DNA of 38,087 nucleotides from Phoronis australis (GCA_002633005.1 NMRA01000228.1:132107-170193); one strand, 5' to 3'; numbered from the stretch's first letter, positions 1 to 10,045 are shown. Numbers and translations: made by a program. Notes: generated by a model from the sequence alone, not told the origin.

Positions 1-1557
1 CAAAGTCCAGACCCGCGTAGTGGGGCACATCCCTCGCAAGAGCAGCAAAACTTCTGCGTTCTTTTTGAATCGCGGCGTAAGTTTGAAGTGTATACGGACA
101 TAACGGTGAGGCTCGTGGTCCGTTACAAATTCAGGCTGTCGGATCTTTCATTTGATAAATTAGAGACGTTAGAACTGTAGGTAAGGGCATTTTTCGCATG
201 TAGTTCATGGGCTGGGCGCTTACTTTAGCAAAGTCTGAAAACGCGTTGGGGCACGTGTTGAGCCATGGGCGCTAATTAGGGCGAATAGCGGCAGAATTAC
301 ATACAGCAGCGTAGTTTAATGCACACAAATTACACGTCGTGCAAACCAGTCGGTCATCTCGTTTACCATCAACAATCCCAGTAGCCTTTGCGCACCCTAA
401 TTTCCGGACATGCGCAATCGTTAAATCGATTCGGTTGCAACTCCGCTACTGTATCATTATAGCGTTAGCAAGTGTGTGCATACATATTAATCTGTACCAA
501 TTTGTATATATTTTCTGAAAGAAATAAAAATTTGAAAATAAACTATGGACATTTCTCCAATTCTCGATCGATTATGTTGAATGACCATATTTTAGGGAAA
601 TTCATTAAATATGTTTACTGGAAAAGTAAAACAATAAAATGTTTTCATGTCAAATAAACTTTACTGGCCAGTAACATGATTGAAATCGTTTGATGTGAAT
701 ATCGAAGGTGAAATCAAAATAAAAAACGTTGCAATTTTCTAAACAATTTATTTGTTTTAGTTTTACAGATGATAATTGTGATTGCTTAAAGATGCATTTT
801 GCCGTGCAGCTAGTTATAAAAATGAAAATCGAAATAAGCCTTTATTACTCTCTTCATTTCAGTCTTTTTCCTAATTATTGTAAAAGGATTCTATATCCAA
901 TACCAATCACAAAATCAGTAAGGAATATTATGAGACCGATTTTATGTTATCATTTCCAACAGCTTTGGAGTTATTAAAACAACTAATTCAGTGGAGTCAT
1001 TCACCTTTTGCAAGTTTGGACGGTGCTTATGTTATATTTTTATCTCAATTATCACATGATTTGTCCCTCTTGAGGTGACACTTACGCCATGTTAAAAACT
1101 TAGTATTAAGTACCAACTGATCTGAATAAAGATTGACAATGGCGGGAATTTGTTCATTCAGTGATTTTTTTTTGACAATGTGACGAATCCAGCAAATACA
1201 CGCATAAATTGTAACAGAATGTTTATACTGCTAAAATAGTTCATGTTAGAACAAAATATGAACAAATATTATCTAGTCACTGCATGCCGTTGGCAAATGC
1301 ACTGACCTCTGTCGACAACTTTGGTGGCATCCAAGTTAACTGTTACCTTTGTAGCAAAGCATCTATGCTTCACTCTTAACCATCTTTTTACTCCAGAGTA
1401 AACTTGCGCTGTCAACTCCAATCCAAGACTGAAGTTAATTAAGTGGGCCCACTGATCAAAACTACGTTAACACCAAAGCATCAGAGCCAATAGGGAAAGT
1501 CTTTTTGTGTACACTGCAGCTCTTGTCCACATGTACAGCCTACCTTAGAACAAACTG
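1..1557. other. 5' flanking DNA, no gene recognised
   Basis: No reading frame here resembles a known protein. The first 460 bases are richer in GC and CpG than the AT-rich DNA after them. They include a good splice-donor-like site (AG followed by GTAAGG, about 178-185), so a promoter with a non-coding first exon is possible but unproven. Positions 1133-1151 are identical over 19 bases to 22383-22401, next to repeat R copy 2, which suggests a remnant of a dispersed repeat near 1.1 kb. Confidence 0.4.
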
Positions 1558-2280
1558 CACTTTTTTTATTAATGTTTATTACAAGATCTTCAGAATACAA
1601 TGAAAATACATAACCCAGAAAGCGCCAAGAGGCATTAGATCTGGGTAAAAAAATACAAAGAAGTCTATATACAATTATTATATACGGATACATAAATAAA
1701 TGAAAAAACTGATGTTAAGAATACAATGATATATGACAACGAATGAAAATAATCCATTTTCATACAGATGTATAAAATTCTATCCACTCACACTAAGAGA
1801 TTTAATGTTATAAAGAAATTCTGATACTATTTCAAATAAAACCTTATTTTCATTTGAGTTAAGTTCTTGACATCCATATAGAAAGAAATTAATTTTGTTG
1901 TACAATTGCGGAATTTCAGAATTTTTTTTATAAACATTTGGGTATTGTTCGAGTACCTGGAAGAGCTGTACCCTCTCCTCCTTACATACCTCACAAGCAA
2001 AGAAAACATGAGGATATGTTTGGGTATCTCCACAGGAACAAATTGCACTAATGCAACTTGCCCCACTTTTAAGTGGAGCACTCACACACATCTGATACTT
2101 AAGATTGAAGTTGTCACTCTGTGGTTGACAGTAAACAGCTGATGGAATAGGACACACAAAAGATGACCTGTCTGTTATGTAACCACAACTGATAATTACT
2201 TCTGCTTGCCCCAGGTTTGCAGCCACACAGGGACTAGCAGTGGCGCAAGTTTCCCTGAAACAAGACTCTACCTGATAAGG
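1558..2280 (-). pseudogene. LINE (non-LTR retrotransposon) 3' end, ORF2 C-terminus and 3' UTR
   Basis: On the minus strand an open frame of about 148 codons (2226 down to 1780) ends with a cysteine/histidine cluster of the form C-x-C-G...T..H.FF.C..C...R..LF, followed by a segment like LYNKINFFLYG and a final LFEIVSEFLYNIKSL. This arrangement is typical of the extreme C-terminus of LINE ORF2 proteins, downstream of the reverse transcriptase. The frame can be read a little further upstream, to about 2280. Beyond the stop, lower coordinates look like a LINE 3' UTR ending in AATAAA-like, A/T-rich sequence near 1560-1580. The RT and endonuclease domains are absent, so this is a 5'-truncated copy. 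The clade is unassigned. The family call is inferred from motif spacing. Confidence 0.6.
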
Positions 2281-3495
2281 TAGAATATTTAGTAGTCACA
2301 AGTTTGGGTAAGTTGCAGTAGTTTAAATAGCATTCACATGGGCCCTTAAACCTTAAAGCCATTAGTACACTTGACAGGTCAACATAGAGAAAACACTTGC
2401 TCAGAACTTAGAAACTTACCATGTCAAGGTTTAGTAGGCTAAGCTCTTTGTGATAATATCTCAGGTTCTTACTTATAACATTGAAAACATTTTTTTCTAC
2501 TTGCAAAATAGCCCTTAAATAGCAGGAGCAAACTGGTGGTCCCTGATTTGTCTTTCTTTGTAGATGTAATCTAAAATTTCAAACGATGTCACTGGCCAGC
2601 CTCAGGCTTGTTGGCTGGTTGACGTGTGACCTCTGATATCACCTGGGATTGTAAACTGTTTATTGTCTGTCCCTCAACTTGTAGTGGGTGGGTGTAAAGT
2701 TATGGTCCGCTTTGAGAAGTATGTCTTGCACTGTGATGAGAATCAGATCCCCAGCTCAAGACATGTAAGTTCTGTCATCACTATCTTAGGCAAAGATTCA
2801 GCTTTTTAATTAAGCAGCTTGGAGTTAGTTATCACCCCTGACCTTGTTTTTCTAGGAGTGGCTTGTTTTTTTATCAGTTCACTAGGTTTGTAAGATTCGG
2901 TGGTTTATGGCTGTGTATTGTTTCATGTTTGGTTCTAGTAAGAATGTTGGTAAATTCCAATGACAATACTTCATTGAATTCACTCCACTGAGCAAGCGAG
3001 TGTCATCTAACTGAACTGCTCTACTCCAATTGTCATAGCTGTCTATTAAATCGACTTTGCTATCCTGATGAGGTATTGAGCTGGGGTTCCCTAGGTGGAG
3101 GTTGTGATTGACTATGGCACTGTCACGTTGTTAATTCTCAGGTTTGTTGTTGGGAATAAGCAATTGTCCTCTGCTATAAGGACACACTGAGACCTTATGA
3201 ATTGCTCTTTTTTAGATAAAGTATTCACCTAGATAAACAACCAATCTCACAGTCATCGTCTTGAGAGCCATGGACTCGAGTTGATGTCTTTATATAGGCA
3301 CTTACACATTAAGTTAACATAAAGCCTACTTCTTGGATGTTGAAGCAAATCTGTTCTCTATCTAAATGCCCATTGACTTTTTAAAAAATTCTGTCCCTCC
3401 ATGCTGTCCATTCCTAACCTGCGACCACTCCCTGATGTTTTGGTTACTATTTGTAACGTATGCCTTCATGCTCTGTGGAAATTCGCTCGTCACAA
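2281..3495. other. intergenic DNA, nothing recognised
   Basis: Stop codons are dense in all frames and I see no domain motif. AG and GT sites occur (for example a possible donor at about 2765), but none bounds a sequence with recognisable protein similarity. Parts of 2950-3480 may belong to the upstream portion of repeat R, because the sequence just after it is repeated near 22.5 kb and 28.7 kb. Confidence 0.4.
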
Positions 3496-3880
3496 CTGGT
3501 TTTATCCACATTCTTTCAGTCCAGTATCTATTGTAAGTTAGTGGTGCAATGTAATTACATTAGGCCTACAGCTGATGAGAGCATGCTGGGAATCTTCTCA
3601 CGAATAGCTCAAGCCTAATTGTTGACAAAATTGCTGTTACTTGACTTAAATTTTGATACTTTAAAACCCACATAGTGTAATTTTCTCCTCTATTCAGTTT
3701 AAAGTTTCAAGAAGAGAATTTATAGCCTGGGCACTGATTTGATAAGAAACAGTAATTACCCCTTTTACATCGCCAAGATAATAGTTACTCCTCTCTCTGA
3801 TGAGGAACACCCTAGTGAGAATGGAATGTGAAAAATCAGTTGGGCTGCAGAGCATTGGAAAAATTCAAAAGATTTCTCAT
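3496..3880. repeat. Dispersed repeat R, copy 1 (body)
   Basis: This stretch matches 22515-22960 and 28715-29005. Shared landmarks in order are CTGGTTTTA.CCACATTCTTTCAG, GTGAGTTAG..ATGCAGT, a GTTGACAAAAT-like word, AGTGAG followed by TGGAATGTG, and finally CATTGGA.AAATTCAAAA. The last block, CTCGTTTAAAGG, appears at about 4416, after a separate insertion. It has no coding capacity and behaves as a non-autonomous interspersed repeat. The class is unknown. Confidence 0.6.
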
Positions 3881-4413
3881 CGGCTTTTCATACTATAACC
3901 TCGATGCGTTGATGTTTTGAGGAGAACTTGCGGTCAGTATGAACACTTAACTTCGGTCTTGGATCGAAATTAACAGCACCATTTAACTTCACAGTAAACC
4001 GGTGGATTTAAGAGCGGAGCGTCGACACAGCGGTGCAGCATGAACGGTCAACTTCGGTCCCATGGAAATTATCACCAGGTGCCACTGTTATCATCAACAA
4101 TTACAGGGTAGTGCCGTCGCTAATAGTTGCTTGTATTTTGCTTGATAGTAGTCACCAATTGAATTAATAAAAAGTGTGATGTCAATTAGCACATGTAAAT
4201 GTTCCCAAATTATATTATTAAAAAATCTTAGCGTGCAGCGCTACCTTATGATTACTTCGATGACAACAGACAACAGTGTCACCTACCACTTACTTCATAG
4301 TCTATTATCTATGGAAGCCAGTATGAATGGTTTAGTTAACTGCGCAGTTTACGTCGACGCTCCGCTTAGATCGAAGTTAAGTCAGTATGAAAACCAAAGG
4401 CCTTCAGACTCTA
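3881..4413. mobile_element. Fold-back (long inverted repeat) element inserted in repeat R copy 1
   Basis: The two halves are imperfect inverted complements. GCGGAGCGTCGAC at about 4014-4026 pairs with GTCGACGCTCCGC at about 4352-4364. Further pairs are TTTTCATAC with GTATGAAAA, TTAACTTCG with CGAAGTTAA, and GGTGCCACTGTT with AACAGTGTCACC. The block sits exactly where copies of repeat R are otherwise continuous (before CTCGTTTAAAGG), which supports insertion. It encodes no transposase. Boundaries are approximate. Confidence 0.45.
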
Positions 4414-4811
4414 ATCTCGTTTAAAGGAAATGTAGACAAATGCAGCATTTGAATTTTGTCTTATTAAAAGTCCTCAAATAGTTCTTGATGTATGTTCCAC
4501 CTGTGAATGGAAATGTACCTTAAAGGTAAGATAACGTCGCGTGTGGTGGGTGCCTTTTTGTGATAGCTTCATTTGAGTTGTTTGTGTGGGTTTTTGGTTT
4601 TTTCAGTAGTACTTAATATTTTCACACAGCAGATATCTATAGAAGTTGATCTTGCAAAAATAGTTTTTGATTCAGGCCACGTAACACCCTTCAAATCTCA
4701 ATTAACTTGTTAGTTACTCAAATGGGAAGTAATTTACGCTCTCAGTGTCCTACCAATGCATGAGATGACAAGCCAACTGGTCTCAAGCAATGGAAATGAC
4801 TTAAAAAACAG
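4414..4811. other. Tail of repeat R copy 1 and unannotated DNA
   Basis: Bases 4414-4460 carry the CTCGTTTAAAGG tail block shared with 22929-22960 and 29825-29860. The rest, to the MITE at 4812, shows no gene or clear repeat. AGCCAACTGG at 4771-4780 recurs immediately after the copia 3' LTR at about 9424-9433, which could be chance or a trace of the original insertion flanks. Confidence 0.35.
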
Positions 4812-4940
4812 ACAGTCGCCGCGCTAATAAAAAAGTTCATATTGATTCGATTTTTCGTCTATTCATTAGACATCATCAGGTTATAAACAATAAGGCTTGA
4901 AGTGCCGACATACCAGTCAGGTTATTTGTGCGGCGATTGT
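4812..4940. mobile_element. Small MITE, 129 bp
   Basis: The left end ACAGTCGCCGCGCTAATAA and the reverse complement of the right end, ACAATCGCCGCACAAATAA, match at 16 of 19 positions. The interior is non-coding and AT-rich. A short sequence GGAAATGACTT occurs on both sides (about 4791 and 4982) but not directly next to the ends, so no target-site duplication is assigned. Superfamily unknown. Confidence 0.5.
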
Positions 4941-4997
4941 CCATCTTTTTGATCCTACTATGGCCAAAAACTTATGTATTTGGAAATGACTTGTCAG

Positions 4998-5034
4998 TGA
5001 TAACTATATTGGAATGTGTATATCCTGTAGTTAC
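4998..5034 (+). repeat. 5' LTR remnant of the Ty1/copia element
   Basis: Starting at TGATAACTATATTGGAATG, this stretch matches the start of the 3' LTR at about 9252-9290, apart from two or three missing T-rich bases, then diverges after CCTGTAGTT. Copia integrase C-terminal coding sequence begins only about 20 bases later. Most of the 5' LTR plus gag, protease and most of integrase are therefore deleted. Confidence 0.55.
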
Positions 5035-5044
5035 ATAATATTCT

Positions 5045-6334
5045 ATCCCGTTGTTTGGAAGAGATGGATCTACTATTATTGGGGGTTCTATTGTGAGAGT
5101 TCATGAAATCAGATTACAAAAAGCTGTCCCTGAAGTTTCGGCTAATGAGGGTCATGGGAGTAAAAATGATGAGATTTCAGAAACATCCATGAGGATGATG
5201 ACGATGATGAAATACCTGTCAGCAGTTTGCCTGAAGGAGAGGCAGGAAATAATCCTGAATCAGTGGAAACTCGTGAGGCAGACTTTGATAACTCAAGTTC
5301 TGAGAATCAAATGAGCACCGATAGGGTTGACACTGCAACTTTGTCTGTTGACCTCAAAAGAGTGAATGACCTGAAGATAGTTGACAATGACATCACTGAT
5401 ACTACAGAAAGTGTTTTGATTACCAATGATGCTCAATTAAAGGATGCAAAATTGGCTGAACTGGAAAGTTGGAAACAATGTTTATAGTGAAGTGCCAAAT
5501 GAAGGTCAGAAATGTATCTCCACCAAATGGCTGTGTACTCTTAATAAAAACACAGAGAATGGGGTGGTTGCAAAAGCCCGATTAGTTGCTAGAGGTTTTG
5601 AAGAATTTCAAAATGACATTCAAAAAGATTCACCTCCATGTGCGCATGAATCATTGCGCTTGATTGTTGCAATTTTGGCCATGAAACACTAGAAAATGAA
5701 TTCAATGGACATTCTTGCAGGGAAATCCTATTGACAGAGAAATATATATCAGACCCCCCAAAGAAGCCAATGCGAACAGTAAATTATGGCGATTGGAAAA
5801 ATGCGTATATGGCCTAAGCGACGCTTCACTGAACTGGTATTTTCGGGTGAAATCAGTCATGTTGGAAAATGGGGGGAAGATGTTAAGGGTGGATCCTGCT
5901 CTATTTCACTGGACGAATGATTGAAATGAGGTCTATGGGGAAACTCGCCTGTCATGTTGAAGATTATTGGCAAAATATAAATGAAGATGTTTGTGAAGTA
6001 CCAATCCTTAGGACGGGTCAGTGACTTGTGCGTGGCTTTGGTCAGTGGTGCTGCCTTTTAACAATTTACCTGATGATGGAAGTCAATGAGGCTATTTTAT
6101 TGGTTTGATGAACAAGTCTGGGAAAATAACACCTATTTGGTGGAATTCTAAGAAAATGAGACGGTTAGATAGAAGTACGTTGGCAGTTGAAACTTTAGCC
6201 GTGGCAGAAAGCATTGATGTGTCTCCCTTCATAATGACACTTTAAACTTATGTGAATTAATGTGTACACCAGATTCTACTGTTGTACAACTGGTATCTTT
6301 GTTTTACTGATTGTAAATCATTACTTGAGGCAAT
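5045..6334 (+). pseudogene. Ty1/copia pol remnant (integrase C-terminus, reverse transcriptase, RNase H), upstream part
   Basis: Consecutive frames read as copia-type pol. About 5051-5140 resembles the integrase C-terminal segment (GRDGS... RVHEIRLQKA). About 5450-5690 resembles the first RT block (STKWLCTLNKN followed by KARLVARGFEE). About 5715-5925 has LQGNPIDREIYIRPP and LWRLEKCVYGLSDAS, a very characteristic Ty1/copia RT segment. About 6030-6334 is RNase H, with NLPDDGS, ITPIWWNSKK, STLAVETLAVAE and FTDCKSLLEA. Stops and frameshifts lie near 5487, 5692-5715 and 5925. The RT stretch that should hold the catalytic YVDD is missing between about 5925 and 6030. The copy is therefore dead. RNase H is split by element A and resumes at 8769. 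Confidence 0.8.
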
Positions 6335-6336
6335 TA
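6335..6336. repeat. Left TA target-site duplication of element A
   Basis: TA directly precedes the left inverted repeat and matches the TA at 8767-8768. Removing the element with one TA leaves the copia RNase H frame continuous, which fixes the boundary to the base. Confidence 0.75.
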
Positions 6337-8766
6337 CCGTAATCGTTCGGGGTAACGCCCTGGGCGGTTAAATTGGCAAACCCAAAAAATCGGGGGTGGG
6401 CGGTTAACCAGACATTGGTGCTTAAACGTGAAATTTCAAGAAATCCAGGGTGGGCGGTTAACCAAACATGGGCGCTTATTACGACAGGCAACCGCCCTGG
6501 GCGGTTAATCTTACCTCGTACTCGGAACGCGTAGTACTTTTCAAAGAGCGTTATCGTCACGTCGCCACATGACGAGAAAAATGTCATAACAGCGGATGAT
6601 CCCAACAAAGATTCTCTTGCCCTCAGATTAGTTATTCACTGTTAAATTTACAGAATTACTGAGTAATAGCCCCGTGGCGTCCTGCGGTCTTGTTACTTTG
6701 CCCTCTAGAGCGCAAACGACCAGTGACCACGCAGCCTCTACTTGGATTGCAACTATTTTAAGATGTGACCTTGTTAAAGTGCGCGCGTGCAAGCTTCACG
6801 TGTTGCAGAGGTCGATCACAGCAGACATCAAATTTATGGTTGCAGTCTCGTACTGAGCTGCCAAGTTCATAGTCTGAGAGCAGTTTTAAAATGAGTTGTA
6901 ATAAAAGTTTGAAAAACTTAATTCAGATGTTTTTTGTGTTTAGGATGTTTATAGTCGACACTCTGTGACTCAATGACATTTTCAGCGTATGGTTCTGCGG
7001 CTAGCTGTTTTATCTCGACCGCCCGGCATTGCTCACTTGCCGTTGCGCCAAACATGCTCGGCAAAGAATTAGGCCTAAGACAAGAATCGGTGTTAAGCGG
7101 CCGTGAGCTACTCGTCAATCAAGAATAAAATTTCGAGCCACGACATAAATATGTGATAAAACGCCACAAAACAGCGATGTTTCAATTCATTCTTAAACAA
7201 TCGCCTTACCAAACTTCGTGGTGGAAAAACATTTATTTTTCATGCAAGATGTCCAGATTATCCTATTTATATCACTTGCAATAGGCCTATCGCACTGCGG
7301 CACTGTTCGGTCTCGCTGTTAGCAAGCAATGTCTCAGTCGGCTGACAGTCGTGACTTGGAAATGCCGTCAAGTAATAAAACGGCCTCTTCCAATATGCAT
7401 CTCGTTTTTTATGGCCAAAGATAGCGGCGGGAATCAGCACGCACGTAGGGCCTACGAGTGAGCACCTGTCAATCACATGTTGGTGTCAAGGTAACATGCA
7501 CTGCAAAGTGTGGGAACTTGCGCACGTGCACCAAAATGACTACAAAGTCACACATCAAAAGAGAATAGCCCTAAGTAACAAAAACGGGCGTGACTATGTA
7601 CTTTTAAGCTGTTGTTACGAAAGACCCAGTTCTTTACGATATTCCTCCGTTGCCAATGTTCCCCAAAACTGCGATGTCAAGTCTATTCCGATATTTCCCG
7701 CTCGATGCTCCCTAAGCCCATGCCCGTAGCTAGCTGTGTGCATCTCCTACCCACTATCGCCAATTTTCAGTCAGTCTACGTCGTAGATATTTCAGACTCG
7801 AATGGTAAGAAACTGGCCAATGTATAAACAAAATTATTCTGGATGGCAAAAAGGGGATGTGGAAACGATATTTCACAGTCACGCTTATACGTGGGGGCTG
7901 ACGCAAGAAAAAATAAAGAACAGCCAGCGACAATAGTTAAATCTGGTAACGCCAGTTTGACTGAGATGCAATAAGCAAAAAACAAAATTTGACTAGCTGC
8001 TTTTTATTACTTCAAGATCATACACAAACAAACATTATTGCCAACCTTTGAATTCAGAAATCGATAGGCAGCAACGAAATCGGTAACCCAGTAAGGCACT
8101 TGTACTGTCCCTTCGGTCGCCACACGTCCTCTACAACCCGGCAGTTACATTCATCAAAATGAGAATTTGAAATCTTTCCGTGAGTTGTGAGATTTCTTCA
8201 AAATACGAGAGCTTCCCACCTTAAGAGAATTTGGAGGGTTGGCAAAACCTTTGTCACATTTGTCTGGCCTGATTTTTTCGAATATATATTTTATCTAGTG
8301 CACTGCAGACCGAAACTCAGAGCGGCAGACAAAGTCGCTGAAAGCAGAGGTTTTGATGCCGGCGCCGTTCTTAAACTTTGTAAACATGGGAAGAAAATAA
8401 AGTGACAAAAACGTTAAAGTATTATATTTTGAAGTGAGTCCATGACCCAAGACAAGAACTCCTTACTTGTATTGTAATTCACATTGCTAAACCACCGTCT
8501 TGAAGGCCCGGCGTTGTTACGCTCATTGTGATCATCGATCTTTTTGTAAAAGTCGGAGAATCACCGTTTCCTTAGCACTGGGCGCTAAATCTTCATTCTT
8601 TAAAAGTCCGGGATGGGCGCTTAACCGAGAGGTAGGCGCTTAACTGGAAATCTTCAAAAATTGTAGGGGGGCGCTTAACTGAGCAGTGGGCGGTTAAATC
8701 GAAAATCCACCTAAAGTAGGGGGTGGGCGGTTAACTGAGCATGGGCGTTAACCCGAATGATTACGG
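6337..8766. mobile_element. Element A: 2.43-kb non-autonomous DNA transposon with TA duplication and subterminal repeat arrays
   Basis: The ends are inverted repeats: CCGTAATCGTTCGGGGTAAC on the left and the complement of GTTAACCCGAATGATTACGG on the right, with two mismatches. Next to each end is an array of TGGGCGGTTAA or TGGGCGCTTAA words: about six at 6360-6510 and about seven at 8579-8750. Such arrays commonly serve as transposase-binding sites, but that role here is inference. No transposase frame is visible; internal open frames are short and unlike known proteins. The element sits inside copia RNase H, so it is the younger insertion. Its interior (about 7128-7710) is homologous to part of element B. 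Superfamily unassigned; a TA duplication fits Tc1/mariner or ISL2EU-like enzymes. Confidence 0.8.
7128..7710 (+). repeat. Core shared by elements A and B (copy in A)
   Basis: This interior segment aligns to the complement of about 19565-20190 in element B through a colinear series of matching words: AAAACAGCGATGTTT, CTTACCAAACTTCGTGG, ATCGCACTGCGGCAC, GTCGTGACTTGGA, CATCTCGTTTTTTAT, CACATCAAAAGAGAA and TTTACGATATTCC. Indels break any common reading frame, so conservation is probably not of a protein here. Confidence 0.6.
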
Positions 8767-8768
8767 TA
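8767..8768. repeat. Right TA target-site duplication of element A
   Basis: TA follows the right inverted repeat and pairs with 6335-6336. The base after it continues the interrupted RNase H codon. Confidence 0.75.
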
Positions 8769-8960
8769 AGTCAGGAAAGTTTGCAACAGAGAAAAGGCTT
8801 AGAATGAATAAGTAGTAAGGATCTCATTGAAAACAAACAGATTAAAGAAATTAAATGGAGTGATTCTAAAGCTCAACTTGCTGATTGTCTTACAAAACAT
8901 GGAGTATCCTCTCTTCTGCAAAAAGTGTTAGAGACAGGCATGTTAGAATTTTAGTTGGAG
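8769..8960 (+). pseudogene. Ty1/copia RNase H, C-terminal part
   Basis: The frame resumes after element A with SGKFATEKRLRMN and, after one in-frame stop, IKEIKWSDSKAQLADCLTKH, ending near GMLEF with a stop at about 8953. The W.DS..QLADCLTK signature is the conserved C-terminus of copia RNase H. It lies upstream of the polypurine tract and 3' LTR, as expected for the end of pol. Confidence 0.8.
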
Positions 8961-9123
8961 ACAGGCATGTTAGAATTTTAGTTGGAGACGGGCGTGTTAG
9001 AATTGTAGTTGGAGACGGGCGTGTTAGAATTGTAGTTAGGTACTTTGTGAAAAGTGTTAGAGACAGGCAGAATTGTAGTTAGGTACTTTGTGAAAAGTGT
9101 TAGAGACAGGCAGAACTGTAGTT
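8931..9123 (+). repeat. Tandem repeats at the copia pol end and 3' UTR (27 bp x 4, then 43 bp x 2)
   Basis: Four units of 27 bp start at 8931, 8958, 8985 and 9012, built on GAGACAGGCATGTTAGAATT with A/G variants shared by neighbouring pairs. Two nearly identical 43-bp units follow (9038-9080 and 9081-9123), each ending in the same GTTAGAGACAGGCAGAA.TGTAGTT segment. A further partial unit runs to about 9165. The array begins at the last RNase H codons, so it arose by repeated duplication of the pol terminus and leader of the 3' UTR. Confidence 0.85.
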
Positions 9124-9227
9124 AGATCATGTGTTAGAGACAGACATGTTAGAATTGTAGTTAGAACATTTATTGTATACGTGTTAGTAAAACTATATTA
9201 GATAGTTTTTGGTATATGGATTATCTT

Positions 9228-9247
9228 AAGGAAAAGAAAGAGAGTGG
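9228..9247 (+). other. Polypurine tract of the copia element
   Basis: AAGGAAAAGAAAGAGAGTGG is almost pure purine and lies a few bases upstream of the TGATAACT start of the 3' LTR. This is the expected place for the plus-strand priming site of an LTR retrotransposon. Confidence 0.6.
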
Positions 9248-9251
9248 AATT

Positions 9252-9423
9252 TGATAACTATATTGGAATGTGTTTATATCCTGTAGTTGTTTGTGGTTTA
9301 CTAGTTCCTGTCTTGTAGTCAGTACTGTATTAGTCATAATTATATTCCTAGAACCTAATGACTTCCTGTACATTTCTGTATATATTCTATTATTTGTTGA
9401 TATCAATACACTTTCAGTTTAAC
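9252..9423 (+). repeat. 3' LTR of the Ty1/copia element
   Basis: It starts with TGATAACTATATTGGAATG, matching the 5' remnant at 4998-5034, and probably ends at ...TTTAACA near 9423, giving a short LTR of about 170 bp. It contains TATATATT-like sequence. The right boundary is not fixed, because no intact 5' LTR or target-site duplication is available for comparison. Confidence 0.6.
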
Positions 9424-9463
9424 AGCCAACTGGGCACAATCTTTGTTTTACTCACGACTTTTC

Positions 9464-9575
9464 AGTCAGTACCCCATCCCCCATCCCTGAAAGTGACTTT
9501 TTAGTCAGTACCCTATCCCCCATCTCTGAAAGTGACTTTTTAGTCAGTACCCCATCCCTGAAAGTGACTTTTTAG
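9464..9575. repeat. 39-bp tandem repeat, about 2.8 copies
   Basis: Units start at 9464, 9503 and 9542, each with AGTCAGTACCC(C/T)ATCC, then TGAAAGTGACTTTTT. The third lacks the CCCCCAT segment. It is non-coding and lies just outside the copia 3' LTR. Confidence 0.85.
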
Positions 9576-10041
9576 TTTGAGCATTTGGAACAAGCCGACC
9601 ATTTTCATAACAGTTAGTCTCAAGAGTTAAGTTTATGGCAGAGGGCAGATTAACAACAGCTTTGCTCTCACAAGACCAAGACTTTATTAAAGTTGCAATT
9701 AAATTTTAATCTTCAGCATTAAGTGCTTTTTAAAATGACAAGCTTGGGTACAGTTTTTGATAATTGTATTTACTAAAATCCAAAATAGGCCAAGGTGTGC
9801 TTAAAAAGGTTTTATTGTGAATATTTTTCAATAATGCTCACTTTCTACATTTTTGTGTTGGCATTTGATTGTTATCAATTTACTTTCTTGTCAGTAGTTG
9901 GTATCTACCTCACAATTTGGTGCAGACCATATTAATACCCATACAGTAGGATATTGATAAATGATCTGTGATAAATGGTGAGTCACAATTAGCCAACTAT
10001 CAAAACATACACCAGCCTACTTAGGCAGTAGTCTTTATCAG
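9576..10041. other. Upstream region of the TRPM-like gene
   Basis: This is AT-rich with no recognised repeat or reading frame. There is no obvious TATA box or CpG cluster. Whether it is promoter, 5' UTR or intron depends on where transcription starts, which the sequence alone does not settle. Confidence 0.3.
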
Positions 10042-10045
10042 GACA

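Noticed and set aside
230-290. GGGCGCTTA/GGGCGCTAA words like those of element A
   Set aside because: Only two copies and no terminal repeat nearby; too little to call another copy of element A.
6321-6608. Minus-strand open frame of 95 codons with repeated VWLTAHP words
   Set aside because: The repeated residues come from translating the subterminal TGGGCGGTTAA array of element A, not from a protein-coding gene.
8931-9165. CRISPR-like array
   Set aside because: The repeats are contiguous with no unique spacers, lie in eukaryotic DNA, and coincide with the end of a copia element.
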